A stretch of 64,000 nucleotides of DNA from the NCBI RefSeq assembly GCF_000979455.1, contig NZ_JJOY01000033.1, positions 1-64,000 of the forward strand. Direction: 5' to 3'. Shown in pieces: positions 10,681-19,051 of the stretch. A model generated the notes under the pieces. It was not told the DNA's origin. It did no database searches and saw nothing but the letters and a program-made list of their open reading frames with translations. The DNA comes from Methanosarcina sp. 2.H.T.1A.6 (GTDB lineage Archaea; Halobacteriota; Methanosarcinia; Methanosarcinales; Methanosarcinaceae). Every line of letters starts with the position of its first letter. Position 1 is the stretch's first letter. The position numbers and the translations under genes were made by a program.

Positions 10681-10725
10681 AGTAAAGTATATAATGTCCT
10701 TTACCAACCGCTTATATACTTTACT
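10681..10725 (-). promoter_or_regulatory. ileS promoter with 13-bp palindrome
   Basis: agtaaagtatata (10681-10693) is repeated in inverted form at 10713-10725 with a 19-bp spacer and no mismatch. Read on the minus strand, the 10713-10725 arm contains the TATA box agtatataag, and the other arm falls about 20-30 bases downstream, where transcription should start. A dimeric repressor bound here would block TBP and start site together; that is inferred from position only. Confidence 0.6.
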
Positions 10726-10739
10726 TCAGACAAATATCT

Positions 10740-11332
10740 TACGTACAAAATATCCTTACCCGGGAAAGCAAATCTACACCTTTCCGACGGATAAAAGGAT
10801 TCACTGCACGCCAATCAGTTTATTCAGTAATTACTGTACTTAATTTAAGCTTTATTGTAACAGCAGAAAAGACAGTCCATTGTTTTCTATTCATATACTT
10901 ATTCACAGTACTTACCACGATATTTTATCACGATATTTTATCACGATATTTTTACAGAACTATCCGGGTTAGAAAGTAGAGAATAAAAACTCAAAATCTA
11001 CAGCAGGATTCCGGTTTTCCGGAAGAAAGAGTTTGAAACAGAAAAAATTGGGATAAAATAGTAGAGGCTTCTTTCCCCTCCTCAAAAGCTTGAATGTAAA
11101 AGTGAACTACTCCTCTCTGCTGCTTCACATCGAGGAAGGAAACTTCCCGCCTTAAAGTTAAAACTTAGCCGTAGAGGAACTGAAAAGACTTCAGCTACCT
11201 CTACTACTGAGTTTAATTCGTATAGTATAAGCAAATTTTGAAGTGTATTATTTTACTGCGCCTGTTGCAATACCATTTTACGATATTGTTTTTAAATATC
11301 ATTTTACGATATTGTTTTACTTTGACATCTTC
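10740..11332. ncRNA. Intergenic region with RNA-like hairpins at 11040-11230
   Basis: No gene was found. Around 10917-10955 cacgatatttt is repeated three times in tandem. From 11102 hairpins cluster: gtgaa/ttcac (11102-11106, 11124-11128), ggaag-gaaa-cttcc with a GAAA tetraloop (11134-11147), and gtagagg/cctctac (11171-11177, 11198-11204) enclosing ctgaa/ttcag. Near 11269-11315 cattttacgatattgtttt occurs twice. The region could be the 3' end of the minus-strand gene starting at 11542 or a separate small RNA. RNase P RNA was considered and not supported. Confidence 0.35.
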
Positions 11333-11542
11333 TTACCTTTGCTTCAGGGTTCTCCACATTGCAGCAATTTTATCGATATCGATATGGGTATAGCCTTCTT
11401 CTTTTATAGTCCATTTAAGGCTAAGGACCCCATCTTTGCATTCGGCAGCAACTCCTCTATATGTAGTGTTCCCTCCAATGTCAATTTCTACTTCTTTACC
11501 CAGATAATATTTCTCGATGAACTCCTGCTTCATTATTTTCAA
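11333..11542 (-). CDS. Small conserved protein, possible Sm/SH3-like barrel
   Basis: A 69-aa basic-acidic protein. The core, GKEVEIDIGGNTTYRGVAAE followed by CKDGVLSLKW and YTHIDIDKIAAMW, alternates hydrophobic residues like a small five-strand barrel, and the G-x2-YRG pattern is reminiscent of Sm-like RNA-binding folds. That likeness is weak and no family is claimed. The start may be the first ATG or the one three codons later (11533). It is flanked by non-coding DNA on both sides. The pattern of charges and strands supports a real protein; the function is unknown. Confidence 0.7.
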   Translation of the reverse strand: MKIMKQEFIEKYYLGKEVEIDIGGNTTYRGVAAECKDGVLSLKWTIKEEGYTHIDIDKIAAMWRTLKQR

Positions 11543-11663
11543 CTCCCAAACTTTGATTTCCGAATTAGATCCGGAAAGAATATTCGCAGAATATAGTTAG
11601 TTTCAGGAAGTATATTATTATTAAAAAAGCAGAGTTTCTAAACACAGGTTCTTTGTCCTGACA

Positions 11664-11748
11664 TAAAAAAGAGGTCGGCTGTTAAAATGCTGACCTGAAT
11701 ATCCAGAAAACTCAGGGAGACCGACTCTAAAGTCGGTTCAAAACCCTG
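11664..11748 (-). terminator. Double-hairpin terminator for the membrane protein gene
   Basis: On the minus strand, after the stop at 11786, comes a hairpin at 11713-11748 (caggg/ccctg enclosing accgact/agtcggt), then a second at 11672-11696 (aggtcggc with gctgacct, one G-U), followed directly by a run of seven T residues (minus strand, 11664-11670). Confidence 0.6.
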
Positions 11749-11785
11749 AATTTTCTTATATTTAACTCAAACATCAAAATTCAAC

Positions 11786-12874
11786 TCAAAAATTAACCTC
11801 AGCTTCGCTCAAACCCTTTTCAGGCTCCTGGACAGGAGCATCAAAAAAGGGAATTTCTGCACCGACAAACCAGGTTTCAAGGAAACTCAAGAGATGGTAC
11901 TTCATGAAAACGGCAAGGGGTACGTTAAGGAAAAGAAGGGCTCCAAAGATCAATGCCAGCTCTATAAGTACAAAGGGAATAAGGAGTATCCAGACAAGGA
12001 AATCCGATACAAGGGCTGAAAAAAGGAAGTACAGAATCCCATCGGTAATAAGGAAAATCAGCCCTAAAAACAGCATAGTAATCCCGAAAAGAAGAATTGC
12101 AAAAATAGCTATTCCTATGCTGAGTAAGAATCTGACAAACCAGTAAACAATAACTTCCTTCCAGCTTTTCCTGAAGTTTGCAAAGACAAGCCCGAAAGCT
12201 GAAAGAATCCCGGTGTTCCGGTAAATTGAAAGAGGAATTGCAAGGCTTAAAAAGGAATTTATTACCACCCCGATCAGAGCCAATATCAGGAGCACAACAA
12301 TAAACCAGAAAATCCCGCCTATAAGAACAGGCACGGAAACGTCAGAAGGCTCCTCAAGGATGGTGGGAATAAGAGGTAGAAAAGCTATTGCAAAAAACAC
12401 GAGAAAAACCAGCCCGAGAGCCAGACGCACCAGCAGGAGGTAGAACCCCTTTCCCATAAACTCCCCTAAATAAGCCCAGAACTTAACCTCGTTTTTTACC
12501 AGTGACTCCACAAAAACAAACTCCATGATGCTGGAGATGTAGGATATGAGTAGAGCCAGGAGCAGAAGAAAGACTATTACTGCAATAATAACTCCCGCTG
12601 GTTCCGGAAAGTACATATGGTAAGGGTCAATTCCATTCATCCCGGAAGGAAATCCGGGGATCTGACCCGGTTCGACATAAGGTAAATTGTTTCCGAAATC
12701 TTCGGAGTCCATCCGGTAATTGGTACCCGAGCCTCCATAGTTAGAGGCTGCACCACCCAGTAAAAAGATAATGACTGCGAGTTTTATCCATTTCCAGAAA
12801 TCAAAAGGTTCAAAGAGAGCTTTTTTTGCCCTTAAAAAAGCCCTGTCTACCGCATCTATTGCATACAAGCTCAT
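11786..12874 (-). CDS. Multi-spanning membrane protein (DUF7544-like)
   Basis: A 362-aa integral membrane protein. It begins with MSLYAIDAVDRAF..AKKALFEPFDFWKWIKLA, a pattern shared by archaeal membrane proteins of the DUF7544 type, followed by a glycine/asparagine-rich outside loop (residues 45-85) and about six to seven hydrophobic segments. The function is unknown. A TATA-like cttatatattat lies about 25-30 bases before the ATG, so the message may be leaderless; no ribosome site precedes the start. A double hairpin follows the stop. Confidence 0.8.
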   Translation of the reverse strand: MSLYAIDAVDRAFLRAKKALFEPFDFWKWIKLAVIIFLLGGAASNYGGSGTNYRMDSEDFGNNLPYVEPGQIPGFPSGMNGIDPYHMYFPEPAGVIIAVIVFLLLLALLISYISSIMEFVFVESLVKNEVKFWAYLGEFMGKGFYLLLVRLALGLVFLVFFAIAFLPLIPTILEEPSDVSVPVLIGGIFWFIVVLLILALIGVVINSFLSLAIPLSIYRNTGILSAFGLVFANFRKSWKEVIVYWFVRFLLSIGIAIFAILLFGITMLFLGLIFLITDGILYFLFSALVSDFLVWILLIPFVLIELALIFGALLFLNVPLAVFMKYHLLSFLETWFVGAEIPFFDAPVQEPEKGLSEAEVNF

Positions 12875-13011
12875 AAATATAGGATTTTGCTCAGATAATA
12901 TATAAGTATCCCGAAAATAAGAATTGAAGCATTATAAGGACTGAGATTTCCTGGATTAACTTCGAACCTCAATTAACTTCGAACCTTAATAGACTTCTAT
13001 CTGCCTTGAAA

Positions 13012-13464
13012 TCAGATCTTTTTTATCATTGAGATATGCTCTATGCCAGCTTCAAGGAAAGTATCTCCAAAAGCAACAAACCCAAACTTTTCGTAAAAAC
13101 TTACTGCATGGGTCTGTGCATGAATATTAACCTCTGCTGCTCCAAGTTCAATAGCTTGTTCCAGAAGTTTATCTACAACGAGTTTGCCTACATGTTTTCC
13201 CCTGCATTCTTTCAGGACGGAAATCCTGCCTATAAGCCACATTTCCCTCTCTTTTAAAAGTCTGCCTGTAGCCACGGGTCTTGAATTTGCATACACAATA
13301 ACATGATGGGACCTTAAGTCTGCTTCGTCAAATTCCTCGTCCTCGGGTATGTTTTGTTCTTTTATGAAGACCTCTCTGCGGACATCAAAGGCGTCTTCCA
13401 GAGCTTCAGAGTTTTTTGCATTAATCCATTCGATTCTGAATAAAGGTTCATGTTTCTTTTCCAT
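13012..13464 (-). CDS. GNAT-family N-acetyltransferase
   Basis: A 150-aa acetyltransferase. It starts with the ElaA/YjcF-like pattern DVRREVFIKEQNIPEDEEFD, then HHVIVYANSRPVATGRL, and the acetyl-CoA loop region IGRISVLKECRGKHVGKLVVDKLL (R-G-K-H-V-G in place of the usual Q/R-x2-G-x-G/A), ending with FYEKFGFVAFGDTFLEAGIEHI. The substrate cannot be read from the sequence; relatives acetylate small amines or proteins. GAGG lies a few bases before the ATG at 13464. It is monocistronic. Confidence 0.88.
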   Translation of the reverse strand: MEKKHEPLFRIEWINAKNSEALEDAFDVRREVFIKEQNIPEDEEFDEADLRSHHVIVYANSRPVATGRLLKEREMWLIGRISVLKECRGKHVGKLVVDKLLEQAIELGAAEVNIHAQTHAVSFYEKFGFVAFGDTFLEAGIEHISMIKKI

Positions 13465-13710
13465 CCGGGGCCTCTTTGTTCAATTTCGGTTGTTTCTTTT
13501 CCTGCAGGAAAAAGTCCAGATTATAAATATTTTTTGGCGCACAATGAAAGGATTCTGGTAGGATTTTGGTAGAATTCTGGTATGCCGTGAAAAGAAAATC
13601 TTAAAACACAGAGTGAAAAAACATATCAGGAATAAGATTCAGCTGAAGAAAAGACTGTACAGAAGAACACTTATAGCAAAATTGAAGATGCCAGGTAAAG
13701 GAATAATTAA

Positions 13711-13804
13711 CGGGCCCGCCGCGATTCGAACACGAGTCAATGGGTATCTTCGTAATAATATTACTTCGAAGCCCATTAGGATATCCTGGCTACCCTACGA
13801 GCCC
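13711..13804 (-). tRNA. tRNA-Arg(UCG) with a 20-nt intron
   Basis: Read on the minus strand from 13804, the acceptor stem GGGCTCG pairs with CGGGCCC, followed by discriminator G at 13711; CCA is not encoded. The D arm has A20, an arginine identity base, and the T loop is TTCGAAT. The anticodon stem ATGGG/CCCAT contains 27 extra-long loop bases. They fold as a 3-nt bulge ATA, a 4-bp helix CTTC/GAAG, a 3-nt bulge GAA and a stem GTAA/TTAC, a textbook 3-4-3 bulge-helix-bulge. Cutting after GA and AT removes 20 nt between positions 37 and 38 and leaves the loop CTTCGAA with anticodon UCG. A TATA-like element lies about 30 bases upstream. Confidence 0.88.
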
Positions 13805-14357
13805 ATGGTGCAAGTGTAGTGATAGTAACTACCCATATTAAAGGTTTCTCTCAGAATTAAGAAAAGAGGACAGAAAAAGAGAGCAAATTCAAAAGTTTCC
13901 TCAGATGAAAATGTTTGTCAAGTGATACAGTGCAAATAAAATGTAACACATTGAATGAAAAAGGAAATTTATGGCTCAATGTCAGGTCGAAATTAATAGA
14001 AACTTTACTGAAATAAAAGAAACACATAGCAAACATAACTTTTATATTACAAAAGTTCTTTTAATATGTAGAAGTAATTTTCGACTTCATACTATTATAC
14101 ACAATTGAAATATAGAAACCAAACATGACCTTATCATAATCAATAAAATTAAATAGAAAGTTCTTTTATTTCAAGCTATTAAGGAATAGTGAATATGTGT
14201 TTTAAGTTAGAAAACTACTAAGATTATTTGAATATTTTCTAAAGATTATTTGAATATTTTCTATAACTTACAATACATTGTACAACTAATTCAATGTCAC
14301 CTGATAGTGCGGGAAGTAAAAGGGGCAAAGTACACAAGAGAATGAGGGTTTACAAAA
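13805..14357. other. Intergenic, AT-rich, with a short direct repeat
   Basis: No gene seen. agattatttgaatattttct is repeated back to back at 14221-14262. The region holds the promoters of the tRNA (minus) and of the KaiC-like gene (plus). Confidence 0.5.
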
Positions 14358-15080
14358 ATGGAGAGGGTTTCAACAGGCATAGAGGAGCTGGACAGGAAAT
14401 TGATCGGGGGCTATCCTGTGAACAAAGCAACCCTGATTACAGGAGTGGCAGGGAGTGGAAAAACTATCTTTGGAATCCATTTCATTCACAGGAACTGCGT
14501 TGAAGGAAGAAAATGCCTGATGATCGCAACTGAAGAAACTCCTGAAGATATCCTCTACCAGGCAGAAATACTGGGGCATGATATTAAGCCTTACTATGAG
14601 AGCGGGCAACTTAGCATAGAAAACATATTTGAGAGCCGTTCAGAAAGCATAGGGCAGACAAGGTACGGTTTTAAACCTGAAAGCCTTGATATTGAACTTC
14701 CGAACCTTATAGAATTAATACGCGACGGAACAGAATGCCTTGTCATAGACAATCTGGGCACTTTTGCCCTGAGAGTTTCCCAAAAAAGGCTCAGGGACCA
14801 GTTTGACGGACTGAACTATCTCGTGAGAAAAAAAGGCTGCACTACTCTTTTAATCATGGACGAGTCAGCACACAATTTAACTCACCAGCTTGCCGAATAC
14901 TCGGTCTACGGTTCTATTCGCCTGCTGGTAAAAGAGAACGCATATCTCGGAAAAATGGAGCGCTATCTGTGCATACCCAAGATGCGCAGTACTCCTATTT
15001 CTCCCGATATGTCAATCTTTGAAATCACATCTAAAGGGATCAAGATTCATGAACCAAAGGGAGGAAGCCTTGTTGAATGA
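14358..15080 (+). CDS. KaiC-like RecA-family ATPase, single domain
   Basis: A 240-aa single KaiC domain. It opens with the hallmark VSTGIEELDRKLIGGYP, then Walker A GVAGSGKT near residue 30, and the paired glutamates in ATEETPEDIL (residues 56-65). LVIDNLG near residue 135 is Walker B. Archaeal single-domain KaiC-like proteins act in signalling, and in some archaea are linked to motility; here the neighbour is a response regulator whose start overlaps this stop, so a shared pathway is likely. No clock partner (KaiA or KaiB) is present. The ATG at 14358 follows a GAGGGT about nine bases upstream. Confidence 0.88.
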   Translation: MERVSTGIEELDRKLIGGYPVNKATLITGVAGSGKTIFGIHFIHRNCVEGRKCLMIATEETPEDILYQAEILGHDIKPYYESGQLSIENIFESRSESIGQTRYGFKPESLDIELPNLIELIRDGTECLVIDNLGTFALRVSQKRLRDQFDGLNYLVRKKGCTTLLIMDESAHNLTHQLAEYSVYGSIRLLVKENAYLGKMERYLCIPKMRSTPISPDMSIFEITSKGIKIHEPKGGSLVE

Positions 15081-15927
15081 GAAAAACAAACCAAAAGTCC
15101 TGATTGTAGATGACATGAAGGAAAATATAGAACTGATGGAAGCCTACCTTGCAGTTGAACCTTATGAAGTTATCTCTGCCTATGGCGGAAATGAAGCACT
15201 TCAGAAAGTTAAGGACGAAAAACCGGATATTGTGCTTCTGGATGTTATGATGCCTGAGATCAACGGCTATGAGGTCTGCAAAATTCTCAAGGAAAATCCC
15301 GAAACCCAGTTCATTCCTGTCCTGATGCTTACAGCCCTTTCGGAACTTGAAGACCGGATCAGAGGGATTGAGGTCGGAGCTGATGATTTCCTTACAAAAC
15401 CTATAAACAGGCTTGAACTCAAGACCCGAGTAAAATCTCTGCTAAGAGTCAAGTGCCTTCACGATAGATTGGTTGCCGACCGCGACAGTCTCGAAATAAA
15501 AAACAGGGTACAGAGTATCCTTACATCCGTAATTCCGACCCTTCTCCAGTCTGTCTCAAATGAGGAAAAAAAGGTTATAATAAATCAGATGACAGGCATG
15601 GTCGAAAAGACACTTTTTGATCTGTACCATTTTGAAGACAGAGAAATGGACCTGGCTTACGCAGGGAATGTCTGCGCCGAGATAATGAACCAGATGGGTG
15701 GAACCTTTTCATCGACCATGGGTGAAAATGAAAACCTCTGGGTAGTCAGGGGAACAAAATGCCCCTGGAAAGGAGAAGAAGCCCGCAAAAACCCCATCCT
15801 TTGCACACTGACCAGGAAGATTTTTTCAAACATAACTTTGAAAGTAGATTCGGCCTGCAGTCTCGAGGCTCTAAAAACCATCGGAAATAGGAATGATTGC
15901 TGTGAATTTATCATAAGAGCAGCATAA
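15049..15927 (+). CDS. Response regulator with methanogen output domain
   Basis: A CheY-like receiver (VLIVDDMKENIELM; phospho-acceptor D in VLLDVMMPEINGYE; T in LMLTAL; K in FLTKPINRLEL) occupies about residues 15-135. After a linker, the C-terminus from about residue 165 resembles methanogen output domain 1 (MetOD1): WVVRGTKCPW, NPILCTLTRKIF, and C-x-FII at the end, with conserved cysteines. It probably receives a phosphoryl group from a histidine kinase not in this window. The start is uncertain: ATG at 15049 overlaps the KaiC-like gene by 32 bases; a TTG at about 15073 follows GGGAGG and would also couple translation. The output domain assignment is from memory of its motif pattern. Confidence 0.85.
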   Translation: MNQREEALLNEKNKPKVLIVDDMKENIELMEAYLAVEPYEVISAYGGNEALQKVKDEKPDIVLLDVMMPEINGYEVCKILKENPETQFIPVLMLTALSELEDRIRGIEVGADDFLTKPINRLELKTRVKSLLRVKCLHDRLVADRDSLEIKNRVQSILTSVIPTLLQSVSNEEKKVIINQMTGMVEKTLFDLYHFEDREMDLAYAGNVCAEIMNQMGGTFSSTMGENENLWVVRGTKCPWKGEEARKNPILCTLTRKIFSNITLKVDSACSLEALKTIGNRNDCCEFIIRAA

Positions 15928-15969
15928 CCTTTTTTCACATTTTTACCCAGTTTAATTGGTCCTCCTGGG

Positions 15970-16043
15970 GACAGCGTACTGTTGCACTTGCAGTGCAACT
16001 TCCCAAAAAGCTCCGATTTCCTGAGATCCCAAGGCGCAATTCG
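15970..16043 (-). repeat. Short dispersed repeat with 8-bp hairpin, copy A
   Basis: Contains gttgcact-tgc-agtgcaac, a perfect hairpin, and on the minus strand reads aattgcgccttgggatct followed by caggaaatcggag. The same series occurs at 19095-19156 on the plus strand with only a few changes, and its 5' part again at 19211-19240. The matching short ORF translation (MHCKCNST...) is a by-product of the repeat. Confidence 0.7.
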
Positions 16044-16052
16044 AGTAGCTGA

Positions 16053-16775
16053 TCATTTGAGGGGTGGTTTCATGCCTGAGATTACTCTAATTCCCTGCGG
16101 AGTAACGTCAAACAGGGAATACTTGACTGGAACTGGAGTATTTCTCATTTTTTCAATGTAGAGATACTGCTTCGTTTTTCCAGAACTGAAATTTTCCTGT
16201 GTTATGAGTCTCATCAACCCGAAAACCATGTAACCTGTAAGCTTGTGAGTCAGCTCGTAAGAGTCCTCATCCATTACAAAAAGGCCTGTACATCCGTTTT
16301 TCAGGAGAATAATGCAGATCGAACTGAACTCATCTGCAAACTCCCTTATCTCGTGATGAATAGCCATTACTCCGATGTTGTCAATGACCACAACATCAAC
16401 TTCCGAAGACATGGAGCTCAGATATTCGATTATATCCGTATCCACGGCACAGAGCCCTTTTCCGAATTTTGAAACGCTTTTGAGCTTGTTAATCTTGTCT
16501 TCGAATATATTCCTGATACTGAGCTGGCCGTTCTCAAGGAAAGGCTCCAGATTAAGATTGAGGCCGCGGGCCTGAGTGAGTATATCTTCAGTAAGTTCTC
16601 TGGTAAGAATAAGTATGCATTTTTTGCCTTCCTGGCAACTCCTGTGAAGGAAATGAATTCCGAGGATGGTTTTTCCCGAACCCGGAGGGCCCGTGACCAG
16701 AATACTCTTTCCTTTAGGATACCCCCCATCCATCAGCAAATCAAGCCCTTCTACTCCGGTAGACAAATTCTCCAT
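16053..16775 (-). CDS. KaiC-like RecA-family ATPase, second copy
   Basis: A 240-aa single KaiC domain: NLSTGVEGLDLLMDGGYPKG, Walker A GPPGSGKT, LTRELTEDIL in the place of the glutamate pair (here R-E rather than E-E), and VVVIDNIGVM as Walker B. It is a paralogue of the protein at 14358-15080, facing it from the opposite strand across the response-regulator gene. Loss of the first catalytic glutamate, if the alignment is right, could lower ATP hydrolysis. The ATG at 16775 begins the conserved domain; GGAG lies about 13 bases before it. An upstream ATG at 16802 would add nine residues not found in the paralogue. Confidence 0.86.
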   Translation of the reverse strand: MENLSTGVEGLDLLMDGGYPKGKSILVTGPPGSGKTILGIHFLHRSCQEGKKCILILTRELTEDILTQARGLNLNLEPFLENGQLSIRNIFEDKINKLKSVSKFGKGLCAVDTDIIEYLSSMSSEVDVVVIDNIGVMAIHHEIREFADEFSSICIILLKNGCTGLFVMDEDSYELTHKLTGYMVFGLMRLITQENFSSGKTKQYLYIEKMRNTPVPVKYSLFDVTPQGIRVISGMKPPLK

Positions 16776-17017
16776 ACTATCACATACTCTCCATATTATC
16801 ACATATTTAAGCGCGATAAGTTTCTATTAAATGCGAATAGTTTCTCATTAATTATAATAAGTTAATCTATCACTTACTATAAAAAGTAAGTTTCAATTTT
16901 ATTATATTCTGTTTCAACCAATATATTTATTCCTGAAAAAAAGTAAAAAGTTATCCGAAAAGCAGGTATCTGTAAAGATTGCAGGAACAGGTAGTTACAG
17001 AAACAAATAGAGTTACA

Positions 17018-17103
17018 GAAACATGGAATTAGAGGAACATGGAATTAGAGGAACATGGAATTAGAGGAACATGGAATTAGAGGAACATGGAATTAGAGGA
17101 ACG
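17018..17103. repeat. 16-bp tandem repeat, five copies
   Basis: gaacatggaattagag repeats about five times in the non-coding stretch 16776-17150 between the second KaiC-like gene and the RCK gene. The rest of that stretch is AT-rich and shows no gene. Confidence 0.85.
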
Positions 17104-17150
17104 GATAGAATAGGAACTGAAAGTACAGGAATAGATAAAAAAGAGACTTT

Positions 17151-17894
17151 TTAGTCAAGATATTTCTCCTTAAACTCCGAGATCTGCTTGCTGCTTCCTA
17201 CAAATGCAACTATGTCTCCTGCCCGGAGTACCGTCTGTTTATTAATAGTAACAGTAACAAGGCCTCCACGCTCAATGCCTATTACAGTGCACCCGATCTT
17301 TTTTTCGAGGTCCAGGTCTTCTATTGATTTTCTGTCAAAAAAAGAGCCTTTCTCAATATGGTACTTTTCAATTTCTATGCCCTCGTAAAGCATTATATCT
17401 TCATCGATCCTGCAGACTTTTCCAATACAATTTGCGCTCATTTTGGCCAGCATCTGTCCTGCAACTATGGAAAGAGACCCGACATAGTCCGCTCCTGCCT
17501 TATAGATCTTATCGATTGATTTTACGGAGTTCGCTCTTGCCACAATTGTAGCTTCGGGGTTGAGTCCCCTGGAAATAAGGGTTGCGAAAATAACATTGGT
17601 ATCATCATTCAGGGCTACAAACACAAAAGATGCAGTTTTTACTCCGGCTGCGATCAGGACCTCCTCATCCGCCCCGTTGCCCACAAGATGTTCAAACTCC
17701 ACATTCTCAAAAACTTTTTCATTGGAGTCCACAACTACAAAACGGAACAGTCCTCCGGAGAGTTCACTCACAATGCTCTTTCCAACGTCTCCATATCCGA
17801 GTACTACCAGATGCCCTTTTGACTCCACTATTAATCCCTCATCTATTGAATTTATGATGCCTATTAAAGCTGCATACTTCAGGCTGGCAATCAA
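17151..17894 (-). CDS. Cytosolic RCK (TrkA-N/TrkA-C) protein, channel partner
   Basis: A 247-aa regulator with a Rossmann-type TrkA-N domain (HLVVLGYGDVGKSIVSEL, residues 28-45; acidic VVVDSNEK after strand two) and a C-terminal TrkA-C half ending in RAGDIVAFVGSSKQI. It has no membrane segment. The gene overlaps the stop of the channel gene by four bases (ATGA), so the two are translated together. Many potassium channels need eight RCK units in a gating ring; this could supply half of it, by analogy with tandem-RCK channels. Ligand, nucleotide or divalent ion, is unknown. Confidence 0.86.
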   Translation of the reverse strand: MIASLKYAALIGIINSIDEGLIVESKGHLVVLGYGDVGKSIVSELSGGLFRFVVVDSNEKVFENVEFEHLVGNGADEEVLIAAGVKTASFVFVALNDDTNVIFATLISRGLNPEATIVARANSVKSIDKIYKAGADYVGSLSIVAGQMLAKMSANCIGKVCRIDEDIMLYEGIEIEKYHIEKGSFFDRKSIEDLDLEKKIGCTVIGIERGGLVTVTINKQTVLRAGDIVAFVGSSKQISEFKEKYLD

Positions 17895-18934
17895 TGAGTA
17901 AGTTTCTTCAGTTTTGAGAGCTCCTCAGGCGTTCCCACAGCCAGCAGGACAGAATTGCCCCGGATGATATCGTCTTCTTTAAGGTTAAAAGAGAGGGCCC
18001 CGCTTTTCCAGATTCCAACGATTCTTGCATCAGTCAGCCGCTGGCTGGAAACTTCTTTAAGGGTCTTGCCTATAAGAGGGCTCTTGAGGTAGATCGGGAA
18101 TTCCGTAACGTGTACTCCTTTGAAAATTTCAGTTGTCCCGGTCACCCTGCTTACAAGCCTGTCCATTGCTTTTCTTCCGATAAACTGCCCGAATATCGAT
18201 TTAGGAGAAACAACCGTGTCTGCACCTGCGTATTTCAGGTATTTTGAATTGGACCTATCCTCAACGATGGCAATAATATTGAGGTGCTGGAACTCCCGAG
18301 CGGTTAGCACGATGTTTGCATTTCTTTCATCGGACTTGTTGGCGATAAGGATCCTGGCTTTTTCAATACCTGCATTCGTAAGTGCCTGCCTGTCACTTGG
18401 AGTCCCGAAAATGCAGGGGATATCCCTGTAAACAAGTTCTTTGATTATTTCTTCCTCATCCTCAATTATTATGAACGTTATCTCCTGCTCTTCCAATTCA
18501 TCAATAAGGGTTTCTACCAGCTGGTTGTACCCACAGATGATGATATGCCCTTTCATGCTGGAAGGAACTTTCCTGGGCATCCTGAACTTGATCACCCTGT
18601 CCATCCAGGGAGCGATAACATAAGTTGCAAGAAAACCTGAAATCAGAATAATTCCCATGACCTGTACGACTATGGAAAAGATTCTTCCCGAAAGCGAGGC
18701 GAAGACCACATCGCCGTATCCCACCGTTGCAATGGTAGTTGTAGCCCAGTAGATAGCTGTGATAGCGTTTGCATTTTCGGGCTGGTTCTCAAGAATCATA
18801 AGATATTTGAAAAGCAGAATATAGATGGAAAGCAGGAGCAAAGCTGCAAGTTTGTATGCCAGCTTGGGCCTTTTGCGCATGATTTTTCGAAATTTTGATC
18901 TGCGACTCGTCTTTTTTCTACCCGAATAAAACAT
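17891..18934 (-). CDS. 2TM potassium channel with C-terminal RCK domain
   Basis: A 347-aa channel. Two membrane helices (about residues 27-47 and 87-108) flank the pore helix and selectivity filter TVGYGD at residues 70-75. The cytosolic part holds TrkA-N (HIIICGYNQLVETLIDEL; acidic pair in IIIEDEEE) and TrkA-C from about residue 265. The layout matches MthK-type calcium- or ligand-gated channels, with a very basic N-terminus. The downstream overlapping gene encodes another RCK protein without a pore, so the channel may use a mixed gating ring. Confidence 0.9.
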   Translation of the reverse strand: MFYSGRKKTSRRSKFRKIMRKRPKLAYKLAALLLLSIYILLFKYLMILENQPENANAITAIYWATTTIATVGYGDVVFASLSGRIFSIVVQVMGIILISGFLATYVIAPWMDRVIKFRMPRKVPSSMKGHIIICGYNQLVETLIDELEEQEITFIIIEDEEEIIKELVYRDIPCIFGTPSDRQALTNAGIEKARILIANKSDERNANIVLTAREFQHLNIIAIVEDRSNSKYLKYAGADTVVSPKSIFGQFIGRKAMDRLVSRVTGTTEIFKGVHVTEFPIYLKSPLIGKTLKEVSSQRLTDARIVGIWKSGALSFNLKEDDIIRGNSVLLAVGTPEELSKLKKLTH

Positions 18935-19051
18935 TTTTAGCGCCCTGCCTTAGTTCTTCTGCTGAACTAGGTCAAAATACCTTATAATCTTTATTAATAT
19001 CTCTATGTGTTCATAGAATTTAGCTTGAAGGTTCCTTGAGAACTTATTCTC

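Noticed and set aside
11040-11230. RNase P RNA
   Set aside because: A GGAAG stem recalls the conserved core, but the universal ACAGAAA and AGGGTG-type motifs are not in the right places.
15657-15998. Minus-strand frame starting MHCKCNST
   Set aside because: Its start comes from the dispersed hairpin repeat and the rest is antisense to the response-regulator gene.
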